From assembly GCA_946616365.1 (NCBI GenBank), contig CAMOIX010000003.1:1-64000 (forward strand): a stretch of DNA of 64,000 nucleotides. The letters are read 5' to 3'. Source of the DNA: AC2028 sp002373595. Lineage in GTDB: Bacteria; Bacillota; Clostridia; Lachnospirales; Lachnospiraceae. Position numbers and translations under genes: made by a program. The notes under the pieces are model-generated. The model made no database searches. It was not told where the DNA came from and saw nothing but the letters and a program-made list of their open reading frames with translations. This document shows, piece by piece, positions 34,462-42,188 of the stretch. Position 1 is the stretch's first letter. Each line of letters starts with the position of its first letter.

Positions 34462-36005
34462 GAAAGAGTATCAAAGCCTTCGCGGTATTAGCAGCATCTG
34501 CGCTTCTTGCGACGAGTATCCCGATGGGCGGCATCGGCGGAAGAGCATATGCAACCTCCGGAACCATAGAAAAAGAGATCGTTCTCAGAGTTTGTAACTG
34601 GGAAGAATACATGGATCTCGGCGACTGGGATGAGGATGAAGTAATAGACTTAGACAGCGGAGATATCTTCGGAGAGAAAGCCCTCTATGAAGAATTTGAG
34701 GACTGGTATTACGAGAATTACGGAGAGAGAGTCCGTGTGGAGTACAGCTGCTTCGGTACTAACGAGGAACTCTACAATATGCTCACGCTCGGTGACGAGT
34801 ATGATCTTGTATGTCCGTCGGAATACATGATCATGAAGCTCATGAGTGAGGATTGGCTCGTACCTTACTCGGATACTTTTTTCAACACCGATGTAAACAA
34901 CAATTACTATAGCAGGAACGTATCGCCTTATATTAAAGAGAAGTTTGAGACTCATGATATAGACGGTAAGCTTTGGAGCGAATATGCTGCAGGATACATG
35001 TGGGGAGTGACGGGTTTCCTGTACAATCCGGATGAGGTCACCGAGGAGCAGATAACTACGATGAATGCGGCCTGTGATCCGGACATGTTCCGTCAGATCA
35101 CGCTCAAGGATAATGTAAGGGATTCGTATTTCCTCGCACTCGGCGCGATCAAGTCCGACAGACTTACTTCGGAAGAGTTCAAGAACGATCCGGATTATTC
35201 CGAAAAACTCGAGGAAGAGATGAATGATGTCTCTGATGAAACTATAGCAGAGGTTCTTGATTATCTTCAGGCAGCAAGAAAGAATGTATATTCCTTTGAG
35301 ACGGACAGCGGAAAAGCCGATATGATAACGGGCAAGGTCGTAGCCAATTATCAGTGGTCCGGAGATGCGGTATACGCTATGGATCAGGCGGAGGAAGATG
35401 ATTATTATCTTAACTTCGCGGTTCCAAAGGAGAGCACCAATCTCTGGTTTGACGGATGGGTAATGCTCAAGAAGGGAATAGGTGAAGACAGCGCAAAGCA
35501 GCGTGCTGCCGAAGCGTTTGTCAATTTCCTTTCCATGCCTGAAAATGCGATCAGAAATATGTACTATATCGGATATACATCGGTCATATCCGGAAACGAA
35601 GAAGATGACAGAGTATTTGAATATCTTGAGTGGAACTACAGCGCGGATGATGATGAGGAAGAAGTCACTGAGTACGATGTAAGCTACTTCTTTGGAGGAG
35701 AACCGGGAGACTATACCATGACTGTTCCCGAGGAACAGACCAGGCGCCAGCTCTATGCACAGTATCCTCCCGAGGATGTCATTCGCAGGAGTTCGATCAT
35801 GAGATACTTTGATGTGGATACGAACGCTGCGATCAATCATATGTGGATCAGCGTGAGATGCTACAATCTCCTCAGCATGCCGATCGGATTAAGGATCCTG
35901 GCGATACTGCTGACCGCAGGACTGGTCGTACTTGTGGTGAGAGCGATAGCGATATCTGCCAAAGCAAGAAGAGAAAAGAGAAGAGAAAAGCGGGTTGCCG
36001 AATAA
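34458..36005 (+). CDS. potD: Polyamine-binding protein PotD with a C-terminal membrane anchor
   Basis: The extracellular binding component of the transporter, 515 residues. A signal peptide (MRKSIKAFAVLAASALLATS, ending near RAYA) has no lipobox Cys. The binding domain is recognisable by LRVCNWEEYMD, DLVCPSEYMIMKL and FDGWVMLKKG. Unlike usual PotD (about 350 residues, a lipoprotein in Firmicutes), it ends with a membrane helix (about 475-497) and a very basic tail (AKARREKRREKR). It is therefore probably held at the surface by that helix instead of by a lipid. An acidic insert (DDDEEEVTEYDVSYFFGGEPGD) lies before the last part of the binding domain. Spermidine or putrescine is the family's usual ligand. 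Confidence 0.9.
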   Translation: MRKSIKAFAVLAASALLATSIPMGGIGGRAYATSGTIEKEIVLRVCNWEEYMDLGDWDEDEVIDLDSGDIFGEKALYEEFEDWYYENYGERVRVEYSCFGTNEELYNMLTLGDEYDLVCPSEYMIMKLMSEDWLVPYSDTFFNTDVNNNYYSRNVSPYIKEKFETHDIDGKLWSEYAAGYMWGVTGFLYNPDEVTEEQITTMNAACDPDMFRQITLKDNVRDSYFLALGAIKSDRLTSEEFKNDPDYSEKLEEEMNDVSDETIAEVLDYLQAARKNVYSFETDSGKADMITGKVVANYQWSGDAVYAMDQAEEDDYYLNFAVPKESTNLWFDGWVMLKKGIGEDSAKQRAAEAFVNFLSMPENAIRNMYYIGYTSVISGNEEDDRVFEYLEWNYSADDDEEEVTEYDVSYFFGGEPGDYTMTVPEEQTRRQLYAQYPPEDVIRRSSIMRYFDVDTNAAINHMWISVRCYNLLSMPIGLRILAILLTAGLVVLVVRAIAISAKARREKRREKRVAE

Positions 36006-36022
36006 GGCACCCGCTCTTTTTT
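35989..36022. terminator. Terminator overlapping the potD stop, probably bidirectional
   Basis: AGCGGGTTGCC pairs with GGCACCCGCT around GAATAA; the potD stop codon lies in the loop and T6 follows on the plus strand. On the minus strand the same stem is followed by TTTTCTCTTCTC, so it could also end the small convergent gene at 36045-36161. Confidence 0.85.
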
Positions 36023-36044
36023 ACCGTATTAATATAAGTGCTTG

Positions 36045-36161
36045 TCAGTCTTCTTCGTCAAGTTCTCCGCCGATAACGCCGGATAAAACGGAAGTAATGG
36101 CGCTTACCGCTACCGCTGCAACTATTATCACCAGAAGACCACCTGCCAATATAAGAAACAT
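36045..36161 (-). CDS. 38-residue single-helix membrane peptide
   Basis: A very short gene with full expression signals. The product starts MFLILAGGLLVIIVAAVAV, forms one hydrophobic helix of about 28 residues and ends in an acidic tail (GGELDEED). GGAGG lies exactly 8 bases before the ATG and an extended -10 promoter stands upstream. The terminator of potD can serve it from the other side. It is divergent from the Tad operon and convergent with potD. I do not recognise a family. It might regulate a membrane complex such as the transporter or the pilus machine; that is speculation. Confidence 0.7.
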   Translation of the reverse strand: MFLILAGGLLVIIVAAVAVSAITSVLSGVIGGELDEED

Positions 36162-36198
36162 CGCATCTACCTCCGATCAAATTTTCCCGAACACGGAG

Positions 36199-36227
36199 AT
36201 TATATCACATTTTATCAAAGGATACAA
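36199..36227 (-). promoter_or_regulatory. Extended -10 promoter of the small membrane peptide gene
   Basis: On the minus strand TGATATAAT (TGNTATAAT; -10 hexamer at plus 36199-36204) is preceded, after 17 bases, by TTGTAT (plus 36222-36227). Confidence 0.65.
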
Positions 36228-36245
36228 TTTACGTATCTTTTTTTG

Positions 36246-36274
36246 TTGACAAAGGATATAAAATGATGTATCTT
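36246..36274 (+). promoter_or_regulatory. Probable promoter of the Tad pilus operon
   Basis: TTGACA (36246-36251), 17 bases, TATCTT (36269-36274). It lies back to back with the minus-strand promoter, the two -35 elements being about 20 bases apart. Confidence 0.55.
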
Positions 36275-36282
36275 GCTTTTTA

Positions 36283-36354
36283 CCGAATCCGATCTGAGAT
36301 TCGGACAGAGAAATGTCGATAGGCCATTCGGCTTGATGATCCAAAAGGATGTAA
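36283..36354 (+). promoter_or_regulatory. Structured 5' leader of the Tad operon
   Basis: Of the 378 bases between potD and tadA, the part outside the small gene holds two divergent promoters and this leader. CCGAATC pairs perfectly with GATTCGG (36283-36304), near the predicted +1. Short stems GCC/GGC and ATCC/GGAT follow. It does not match a cyclic-di-GMP riboswitch by eye; function unknown. Confidence 0.45.
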
Positions 36355-36383
36355 GGAAAATAAGTGAATAAGGAGGTATCGGG

Positions 36384-37490
36384 ATGCTTGCCAGACTGGT
36401 TGATGATTACCTCACTCAGAAGCAGAATATGCTTTTGCAGCTGAAGAAAGGTGTCGTCACTAAAGAGGAGTTTCTAAAAGATGTGCGGGACCATATCAGA
36501 ACAAGATATGCTCCGCCGCCGGACGAGGAAGAGGATGCTTTAAGAGAATTCGAGAGATATGTTTTCGGATATTCAAGATTATCACCGCTCATAGATGACC
36601 GGGAGATATCGGACATAAGGGTTATCCGACATGACCGCATCAGAGTCAAGAGAAAAGGAAAGAGAGAAGATGCGGGGATAAGCTTTGACAACGAGAAAGA
36701 GTACAGACAGTTTATCGATTATATCGCAATACGAAACCAGGTCAGTGTTTCAAATCTGAATGCGATACAAAGGTTCACGGATGCGGATTCGCATCAGGAT
36801 TTCATACTAAGATTTACAATTTCAATGCCCCTTATCAATTCGTATGACGAGCCATATCTGTGCATACGAAAGGTGCCGAAAAGATTTCCTCAGATGAGTG
36901 ATCTGGTGGAAATGGGGATGATGAATACCGAGAGGGCTCAGCTCCTGGTGGAGAGATTCGGGAAGACATCAACGCTTATATGCGGCGGCAATTCATCGGG
37001 AAAGACAACTCTTCTCAATGCACTCAAAGAGACTCTTCCTGATGACATGGCTGTACTTGTGGCACAGCAGGCAGATGAACTTACGACACTGTCGCACCCG
37101 GATACGATGTTTCTTCATTCACTTCCGGGTTCGGGGGAGAGTAAAGTGAGTTACGACTTGAAGGATATAAGCATAGCGGGACTGACGATGGATGTTGATT
37201 TTTTCATTGTCGGAGAGATAAAGGGTGCAGAAGCTCTCTATATCCTTAACAGCGCGTGCACGGGACAGATATGTGCCGCAACGATCCACTCCACCGATCC
37301 TCTGCGTGCGGCGGACAAACTCGTGGATTATGCGATGTATGAGAGCAGGTATTCGAGAAACGAGCTCATGAGGCTTATGGATTGCTTCGGAACGATCGTG
37401 TATATGAAGGACTACAAGGTGTGTGATTGTTATGCCTGCAAAGGATGGAATGAAGAAAGGGGGCAGCAGGAATATGAAAGGCTTTTTTAA
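36384..37490 (+). CDS. tadA: Tad/Flp pilus assembly ATPase TadA (CpaF)
   Basis: A 368-residue secretion ATPase that powers pilus assembly on the cytoplasmic face. Walker A is CGGNSSGKTTLLN, and the Walker B/His-box region includes VDFFIVGEIKGAEALYIL and AATIHSTDPLRAADKL, as in CpaF. The N-terminal domain starts immediately with LARLVDDYLTQ, without the extra FHA or MinD modules found in some loci. SD AGGAGG stands 7 bases before the ATG. It leads an eight-gene operon of pilus components. Confidence 0.93.
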   Translation: MLARLVDDYLTQKQNMLLQLKKGVVTKEEFLKDVRDHIRTRYAPPPDEEEDALREFERYVFGYSRLSPLIDDREISDIRVIRHDRIRVKRKGKREDAGISFDNEKEYRQFIDYIAIRNQVSVSNLNAIQRFTDADSHQDFILRFTISMPLINSYDEPYLCIRKVPKRFPQMSDLVEMGMMNTERAQLLVERFGKTSTLICGGNSSGKTTLLNALKETLPDDMAVLVAQQADELTTLSHPDTMFLHSLPGSGESKVSYDLKDISIAGLTMDVDFFIVGEIKGAEALYILNSACTGQICAATIHSTDPLRAADKLVDYAMYESRYSRNELMRLMDCFGTIVYMKDYKVCDCYACKGWNEERGQQEYERLF

Positions 37491-38418
37491 CTATATCCTG
37501 ATATTTGCTCTGCTGACATATGGCATCTCGGGTATCTTCGCTGAATTTAATGCGCAGGAAAAGATAAAAAGAGTCGGGAACCGGATAAGAACCGGCATCG
37601 ATGAAAAGGGACGGGAAGGACTCCTTAGAGAGAAGGAGAGGATCAGAAAGGGAGAGAGCGACGCCGGTGTATGGCGTGCACTTAACAGATTGCTTGACTA
37701 CAGCGGGATCAGAAGAGTCCTGCCACATATCACTGTAGAATGGTTTGTCGCCATCAATGCAGCGGTGACTGCACTTGTATTCGGGACGGCAGGTATCTTA
37801 TTCGGTTTCAAATGGGGGATGATCACAGCAGCCCTGATCATTCTGACAGAAGGAGTTCTCCTAGGAGTCATGCGAAAGAAAGCGCTTCGCGAATCGGGAG
37901 AGGATATTATACGATTTCTCGATCTGCTGGGCAACTACAACATCACCGGAGGGGAACTCGGAAAGATACTGGGACAGATAAGCGCATATTTGGGAGAACC
38001 ATTGCGGAGCGCTTTGGAGGAGTGTGAGAGCACCGCAAAGATGACGGGTGACATGTCGTTTGCACTGCTGCAGATGGCGGACAGGATAGAGCATGTTCAG
38101 TTTAAACAGATAGTCAGAAATCTGGAGATAACGGCAAGGTACAGCGCGGATTTCAGCCCGCTTGTATATGATTCGAGGAAGGGGATGAGAGAGTATTTAA
38201 GGCAGCGTGAAGAAAGAAAAGGAATGCTCAGAGAGTCGTTTATCAATATGATCGTCCTGCTTCTGATGTCGGGAATAGTGCTGCTTATGGTGGGCAGACT
38301 GATAGGTACACCGGTGGGCGTAATACTCTTTGATACAGGAGTCGGCAGGGCGGCACTTGCATTTATGACTTTGATCGTATTGCTCTTTGCGATCCAGAGC
38401 ATAAATACCGTTAAGTAA
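37474..38418 (+). CDS. tadB: Tad pilus inner-membrane platform protein TadB
   Basis: A 314-residue GspF-type membrane protein that couples TadA to the pilus base. It has an N-terminal helix (MKGFFNYILIFALLTYG), a pair of helices near residues 85-125, a cytoplasmic T2SSF domain with a long charged segment, and two C-terminal helices. The start is not certain: ATG 37474 gives a clean N-terminal membrane helix and overlaps tadA by 17 bases, while in-frame ATGs at 37432 and 37450 would overlap more. AAAGGGGG at 37455-37462 may be the SD. Confidence 0.82.
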   Translation: MKGFFNYILIFALLTYGISGIFAEFNAQEKIKRVGNRIRTGIDEKGREGLLREKERIRKGESDAGVWRALNRLLDYSGIRRVLPHITVEWFVAINAAVTALVFGTAGILFGFKWGMITAALIILTEGVLLGVMRKKALRESGEDIIRFLDLLGNYNITGGELGKILGQISAYLGEPLRSALEECESTAKMTGDMSFALLQMADRIEHVQFKQIVRNLEITARYSADFSPLVYDSRKGMREYLRQREERKGMLRESFINMIVLLLMSGIVLLMVGRLIGTPVGVILFDTGVGRAALAFMTLIVLLFAIQSINTVK

Positions 38419-38438
38419 CAAAGAAAGGAGAGTGATGA

Positions 38439-39260
38439 ATGGGATCATACATTTGTGTGATGATAGTCGCAGCCTGCATTACGAGTTCACTGCTGACATA
38501 TACGCTGCTCGCATCGGATGACGCGCAGAGGATCGTAAATGCGTGCGTGGAATTCGGTGGAATGCTCAGGAAAAAAAGTCATGGAACGGGAGTGTATTCC
38601 GCACTCGAAGAGTGGATCGGAAAGAACGGAGGATCCTATCACTACGGGATGAAGTGCACACCGGGAAGATTGTTTACTGTATCCGTTATTATGGGAACTC
38701 TGGGAATTGCGGCCGGAGTGAACGCGGGACCTGTATATGGACTTATGACAGGCGCGGCGCTGATGGTCATGCCGTATGCTATTCTGCCGGTGCTTAACAG
38801 GAGGGACAATGAGAGGATGCTGCCGGATCTGCATACGGTGTACAGAGCACTGGCACTTCAGATACGCGCAGGAGTATATGTGACGGATGCGCTTGCCGAG
38901 AGTTATACCAATGTGACGAACAGGAGACTTCGCGATGCTTTTATCTCTCTGGCCGGAGATATCGTAATGAAAGCGGATATCTATTCCTCTCTCGACAGGT
39001 TCCAGAGGAGATTTGATAACAGGCAGATAGATTCATTATGCATAACAGTCACGCAGGCCCTTGAATCGGGACAGGCGGTGGATCTTCTCGGTGATATATC
39101 CGAGCAGATACGCGATATGGAGACGTCGGTCATGAACAGGAGAAAGGGAAGGCTTGAGAGGAATCTGACATTTTATCAGCTCGGGATGCTTGGAGCGGTG
39201 CTTGCGGTGGCACTGTACGCCTGCGTGGGATATATGCTCGATGCGGCGAGGAGTTTGTAA
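38439..39260 (+). CDS. tadC: Tad pilus inner-membrane platform protein TadC
   Basis: A 273-residue second platform protein with the T2SSF fold: an N-terminal helix, a pair of central helices (about 75-110), the LPDLHTVYRALALQIRAGVYVTDAL segment typical of TadC, and a C-terminal helix. SD AAAGGAG; 20 bases after tadB. Confidence 0.88.
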   Translation: MGSYICVMIVAACITSSLLTYTLLASDDAQRIVNACVEFGGMLRKKSHGTGVYSALEEWIGKNGGSYHYGMKCTPGRLFTVSVIMGTLGIAAGVNAGPVYGLMTGAALMVMPYAILPVLNRRDNERMLPDLHTVYRALALQIRAGVYVTDALAESYTNVTNRRLRDAFISLAGDIVMKADIYSSLDRFQRRFDNRQIDSLCITVTQALESGQAVDLLGDISEQIRDMETSVMNRRKGRLERNLTFYQLGMLGAVLAVALYACVGYMLDAARSL

Positions 39261-39275
39261 GCGAAAGGAGAAGAA

Positions 39276-39521
39276 ATGAAAGAGAAGATTATAAGAGACA
39301 CAAAGAGATTGATGGGGAAGTCGGCATGGATGATAAAAAACGCTGCACTTCACAAAGAGAAGGGACTCGACGGAATACTCGTCACGATAGGACTGTGCAT
39401 CATAGCACTGCTTCTGTGTGTGGTCATGAAGGATTCTTTGGCACTTTTCATTGAGACGATAGTTACTTCCATGACCGAGAAAGCACAGGAGATCCTGACG
39501 GGGGCATCGGGCACGATATGA
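39276..39521 (+). CDS. Flp-type pilin-like small membrane protein
   Basis: An 81-residue protein with a positively charged N-terminal 30 residues, one hydrophobic helix (GILVTIGLCIIALLLCVVM) and a short polar C-terminus. Size, topology and position after tadC fit the major pilin (Flp1-like) of Gram-positive Tad loci. KEKGLDGI just before the helix could be the processing region, but the classical Gly-X4-Glu cut site is not clear. AGGAG precedes the ATG. Confidence 0.7.
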   Translation: MKEKIIRDTKRLMGKSAWMIKNAALHKEKGLDGILVTIGLCIIALLLCVVMKDSLALFIETIVTSMTEKAQEILTGASGTI

Positions 39522-39874
39522 AAAGACAAAAGGGTAATGTCGGAGATGTTCTTACGATGGGGATACTCGTGCTTGCTCTGACGGTCGTTATGACTTCGTT
39601 TATCAGATGTATGGCACTTCTGCAGGACAAGAGCGATATCAGGGGATGCGCAAGGGACTATATCCTAAGGATGGAAACGGTCGGTTTTTTAAATGGCACC
39701 GACAGGAGAGAATTGATCGAAGAACTGGGAGAGATAGGACTGGAAGAGATATCTCTCGACGGAACAACGATGAATGAAGTGCCGTACGGAGCCCCTGTGA
39801 CCCTATGTATCGGCGGGAGATTGGAGGGAGAGTATGAAGTCAGGGAGATACGTACATCGACTGCAAAGTATTAG
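39518..39874 (+). CDS. TadE/pseudopilin-like protein
   Basis: A 118-residue protein with an N-terminal helix (VLTMGILVLALTVVMTSFI) preceded by KRQKGNVGD, then a small globular domain. It resembles the minor pilins (TadE or DUF4320-like) that follow the Flp pilin. It overlaps the previous gene (ATGA) and its own 3' end overlaps the next gene by 41 bases. Confidence 0.65.
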   Translation: MKRQKGNVGDVLTMGILVLALTVVMTSFIRCMALLQDKSDIRGCARDYILRMETVGFLNGTDRRELIEELGEIGLEEISLDGTTMNEVPYGAPVTLCIGGRLEGEYEVREIRTSTAKY

Positions 39875-40445
39875 GTTGATGAAGGCTGTTTCTGATGGTC
39901 AGATCGAATGGGTGATCGGATTGTTCGGTATCATTCTCATGATGCTGCTGATGCTCACGGAGTTTCAGCTCCTCGCATACAGAGCATCTTCGGATTATAT
40001 GGAAGATGCTCTGGCAGCCGGAGGATTGGCATGCGCCAAGATCGATACGGATATTTATGGGAGCAGTCACGGACTTATCATCAGCGATCCGCTTGAAAGC
40101 TATGAAGAATATAAAAGAGCACTCAGGGTGAATATGGGAGTTGATGAGAACTTCAGATCCGGAAACAGTACGCTGATAACAGGTGGAGTAAGCATCGATG
40201 ATTTCAGGATCTACAATGTATCCGGTGACAGTGTTACGGAGATATGCGTGAGCGATGAAGGCGTTTCTTCTCATGAGGGAAGGCTCGGAGAGAAGACTAC
40301 ACCTTCCGGACAGATCGTCGGATCCACAGGTGTATACGGAGAGATATCTTATGAAGTACAGGGATTATTCGGTATCAGGACCGGGGCGCATAAGAGCAAG
40401 CTTGTAGAGGTAAGGACTACGGCAGCGGGAAAGGAAGGAGAATGA
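39834..40445 (+). CDS. TadE/TadG-like pilus minor protein
   Basis: A 203-residue protein with one N-terminal helix (WVIGLFGIILMMLLMLTEF) preceded by GQIE, where a Gly/Glu pair could mark prepilin cleavage, and an extracellular beta-rich domain. The ATG at 39834 follows GGAGGGAG and overlaps the upstream gene by 41 bases in another frame. The later ATG at 39879 lacks an SD. Function is inferred from position in the Tad operon. Confidence 0.65.
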   Translation: MKSGRYVHRLQSIRLMKAVSDGQIEWVIGLFGIILMMLLMLTEFQLLAYRASSDYMEDALAAGGLACAKIDTDIYGSSHGLIISDPLESYEEYKRALRVNMGVDENFRSGNSTLITGGVSIDDFRIYNVSGDSVTEICVSDEGVSSHEGRLGEKTTPSGQIVGSTGVYGEISYEVQGLFGIRTGAHKSKLVEVRTTAAGKEGE

Positions 40446-41080
40446 TGAAAAAAGAAAAGATAAGAAAGATAAAAACAGGGAGCATGATAGCAGCGCTCGT
40501 TACTGCTTTTTCGGTTTTCGGATGCATGCTGTATGTCGAAAAAAAGACACTGGAAGATTATGAAAAAAAGACAGTGCTTGTAACTTCGAGACAGACGGAA
40601 GCGGGAGAAGATGTTACTGAAGCCGGATATGTCGCTGTGCAGATAGATGCGGATCTATGCCCGGAGCATGCGATAGGCGATCATGATATGATCGGTGATG
40701 TCGTGTTTTCGCATGACATGGGAAAAGGGAGCATTATCACTACAGATGATGTAAAAGAAAGATCGCAGGCAGTGCGGGACTTTGATGAACCTGTAATAGC
40801 AGGGCTCAGGGCGGAGGATATATCCCAGGCGGGATGCGGTGTGTTAAGAGAGGGAGACAGGATAAGCATATACAGGGAGGATCCTGACACGGGAAAGATA
40901 TATCTCGAATGGGATGAACTGTATGTGGCGGGAGCGTATGATTCTTCGGGAAGTGATCTTGACGGGCGTGACGGAAGTGCGAGCAGGCTGAATATCTACA
41001 TCGATAAAAAGGATGTGGAAAGATTCTATGAAGGAGTGAGTTCAAAGACGCTCAGGATAGTGAGAATGGTTGACAGATAA
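40445..41080 (+). CDS. CpaB/RcpC-like pilus assembly protein (SAF domain)
   Basis: A 211-residue membrane protein with an N-terminal helix (SMIAALVTAFSVFGCMLYV) and an SAF/antifreeze-like fold recognisable from VTEAGYVAVQIDADL and the MGKGSIITTDDVK segment. CpaB proteins contribute to the pilus channel or its assembly. Adjacent ATGs lie at 40442 and 40445; AGGAG ends at 40440, so the second is a better distance away. It overlaps the previous stop. Confidence 0.7.
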   Translation: MKKEKIRKIKTGSMIAALVTAFSVFGCMLYVEKKTLEDYEKKTVLVTSRQTEAGEDVTEAGYVAVQIDADLCPEHAIGDHDMIGDVVFSHDMGKGSIITTDDVKERSQAVRDFDEPVIAGLRAEDISQAGCGVLREGDRISIYREDPDTGKIYLEWDELYVAGAYDSSGSDLDGRDGSASRLNIYIDKKDVERFYEGVSSKTLRIVRMVDR

Positions 41081-41081
41081 T

Positions 41082-41588
41082 ATGAGCAGATATGATACCG
41101 GATCCGTATATCTGCTTGCAGCAGTATCTCTTGCGGTCCTCGGAGCGTTGAGGTCGGGCCCTCTTCTTGCGATATTTCTTTTGATACTCTTGTATGCCTG
41201 CTATACGGATGAAAAAGAATTCTGTGTATATGACTGTGTATGGTGGGCGGAGATCATTTTGGCGACAGTGGTCATCATGACGAAGGGGAAAGTACCCGAT
41301 ATCAGGATGTATTTCGGGATAGTGATCGTGATCTTGCTGCAGGAGACAGTCATGTCGAGAGCATACGGCAGAGCCGATTCGCATGCTTTTTGCGCATGTG
41401 CATTCATGCAGGTCGCACTCGGCATGGGTATCACGGCACATATAGTTCAGATGTGCATCTCGCTGATGCTGTTGATCGCGGTACAGTCACGCGGAAAAAA
41501 CATAGACCGATGTGGTAAACTAAAGAAACCCGTAGCATTTATCCCGTACATCACGGCGGGATTTGTTGCAACCATGCTGATGCGGTAG
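41082..41588 (+). CDS. Divergent A24 prepilin peptidase (TadV/CpaA-like)
   Basis: A 168-residue membrane protein with about six helices. Two acidic sites sit where A24 prepilin peptidases have their catalytic aspartates: YTDEKEFCVYD after the first helices, and GRADSHAF in place of the usual GXGD. The C-terminal KKPVAFIPYITAG matches the late Pro-rich block of the family. ATG 41082 follows the previous stop by one base; an in-frame TTG at 41070 is less likely. It would cleave the pilin leader. The motif deviation leaves some doubt about activity. Confidence 0.68.
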   Translation: MSRYDTGSVYLLAAVSLAVLGALRSGPLLAIFLLILLYACYTDEKEFCVYDCVWWAEIILATVVIMTKGKVPDIRMYFGIVIVILLQETVMSRAYGRADSHAFCACAFMQVALGMGITAHIVQMCISLMLLIAVQSRGKNIDRCGKLKKPVAFIPYITAGFVATMLMR

Positions 41589-41594
41589 TATAAT
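41566..41594 (+). promoter_or_regulatory. Promoter of queT
   Basis: TTGCAA (41566-41571), a 17-base spacer and TATAAT (41589-41594), inside the end of the prepilin peptidase gene. Transcription would begin near 41601, just before the riboswitch. Confidence 0.75.
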
Positions 41595-41612
41595 ACACAG
41601 GCTATGGTAACA

Positions 41613-41654
41613 GGAGTGTTAATTCCTTCCCACTCCACAATAAAACTAAAGGAG
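41613..41654 (+). ncRNA. Candidate preQ1-I riboswitch controlling queT
   Basis: Stem P1 is GGAGTG (41613-41618) with CACTCC (41631-41636), enclosing TTAATTCCTTCC, and is followed by the A-rich tail ACAATAAAACTAAAGGAG. This is the size and shape of the compact preQ1-I aptamer. TTCCTT in the loop can pair with the AAAGGA of the ribosome binding site to form the H-type pseudoknot, so ligand would hide the SD. The downstream gene being a queuosine-precursor transporter fits. Confidence 0.65.
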
Positions 41655-41665
41655 AGTTTCTTGTT

Positions 41666-42163
41666 ATGAAAAAATCAACCCCCATTCTCTGCATGACACA
41701 GGCCGGCGTCATTGCTGCGCTCTATGTTGTCCTCACCATGATCGCAGCAGGATTCGATCTTGCAAGCGGAGCGATCCAGGTACGTTTTTCCGAAGCACTT
41801 ACTGTAATGCCTTTCTTTACACCTGCCGGTATCCCCGGTGTGATCATAGGATGTCTGTGCGCCAATATTATTACGGGATGTGCGCTTCCGGATATCATAT
41901 TCGGAACTCTTGCCACTGCGATAGGAGCATTCGGAACATATCTTCTCAGGAAGAACAGATACCTCTGTACACTTCCGCCGGTTGTATCCAATGCACTTAT
42001 CATTCCTTTACTGCTCCATTATGCATATAAGCTTCCCGGAGGTATCCCGTTCTTTATGCTTACCGTTGGCGCAGGCGAACTGATAGCATGCTGCGGATTC
42101 GGACTCCTGCTCTTACATGCACTTCTGCCCGTGAGGAGATATTTATTCCCGGATAATGATTGA
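41666..42163 (+). CDS. queT: QueT-family queuosine precursor transporter (ECF S component)
   Basis: A 165-residue membrane protein with about five to six helices. The conserved IQVRFSEALTVMPFFTPAGIPGV region and the following GCLCANIITGCALPDIIFGTLAT are hallmarks of the QueT family (formerly DUF988), the substrate-binding subunit of an energy-coupling-factor importer for preQ1 or a related deazapurine. The shared ECF ATPases and T subunit are not nearby, as is common. GGAG (41651-41654) is the SD and lies in the riboswitch. Confidence 0.92.
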   Translation: MKKSTPILCMTQAGVIAALYVVLTMIAAGFDLASGAIQVRFSEALTVMPFFTPAGIPGVIIGCLCANIITGCALPDIIFGTLATAIGAFGTYLLRKNRYLCTLPPVVSNALIIPLLLHYAYKLPGGIPFFMLTVGAGELIACCGFGLLLLHALLPVRRYLFPDND

Positions 42164-42188
42164 CTTGTCATAGTCTGTCGGAGGTTAT

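Noticed and set aside
36283..36354. Cyclic-di-GMP riboswitch before the Tad operon
   Set aside because: The leader is structured, but the conserved GEMM-I and type II core sequences are not visible; kept only as an unassigned leader.
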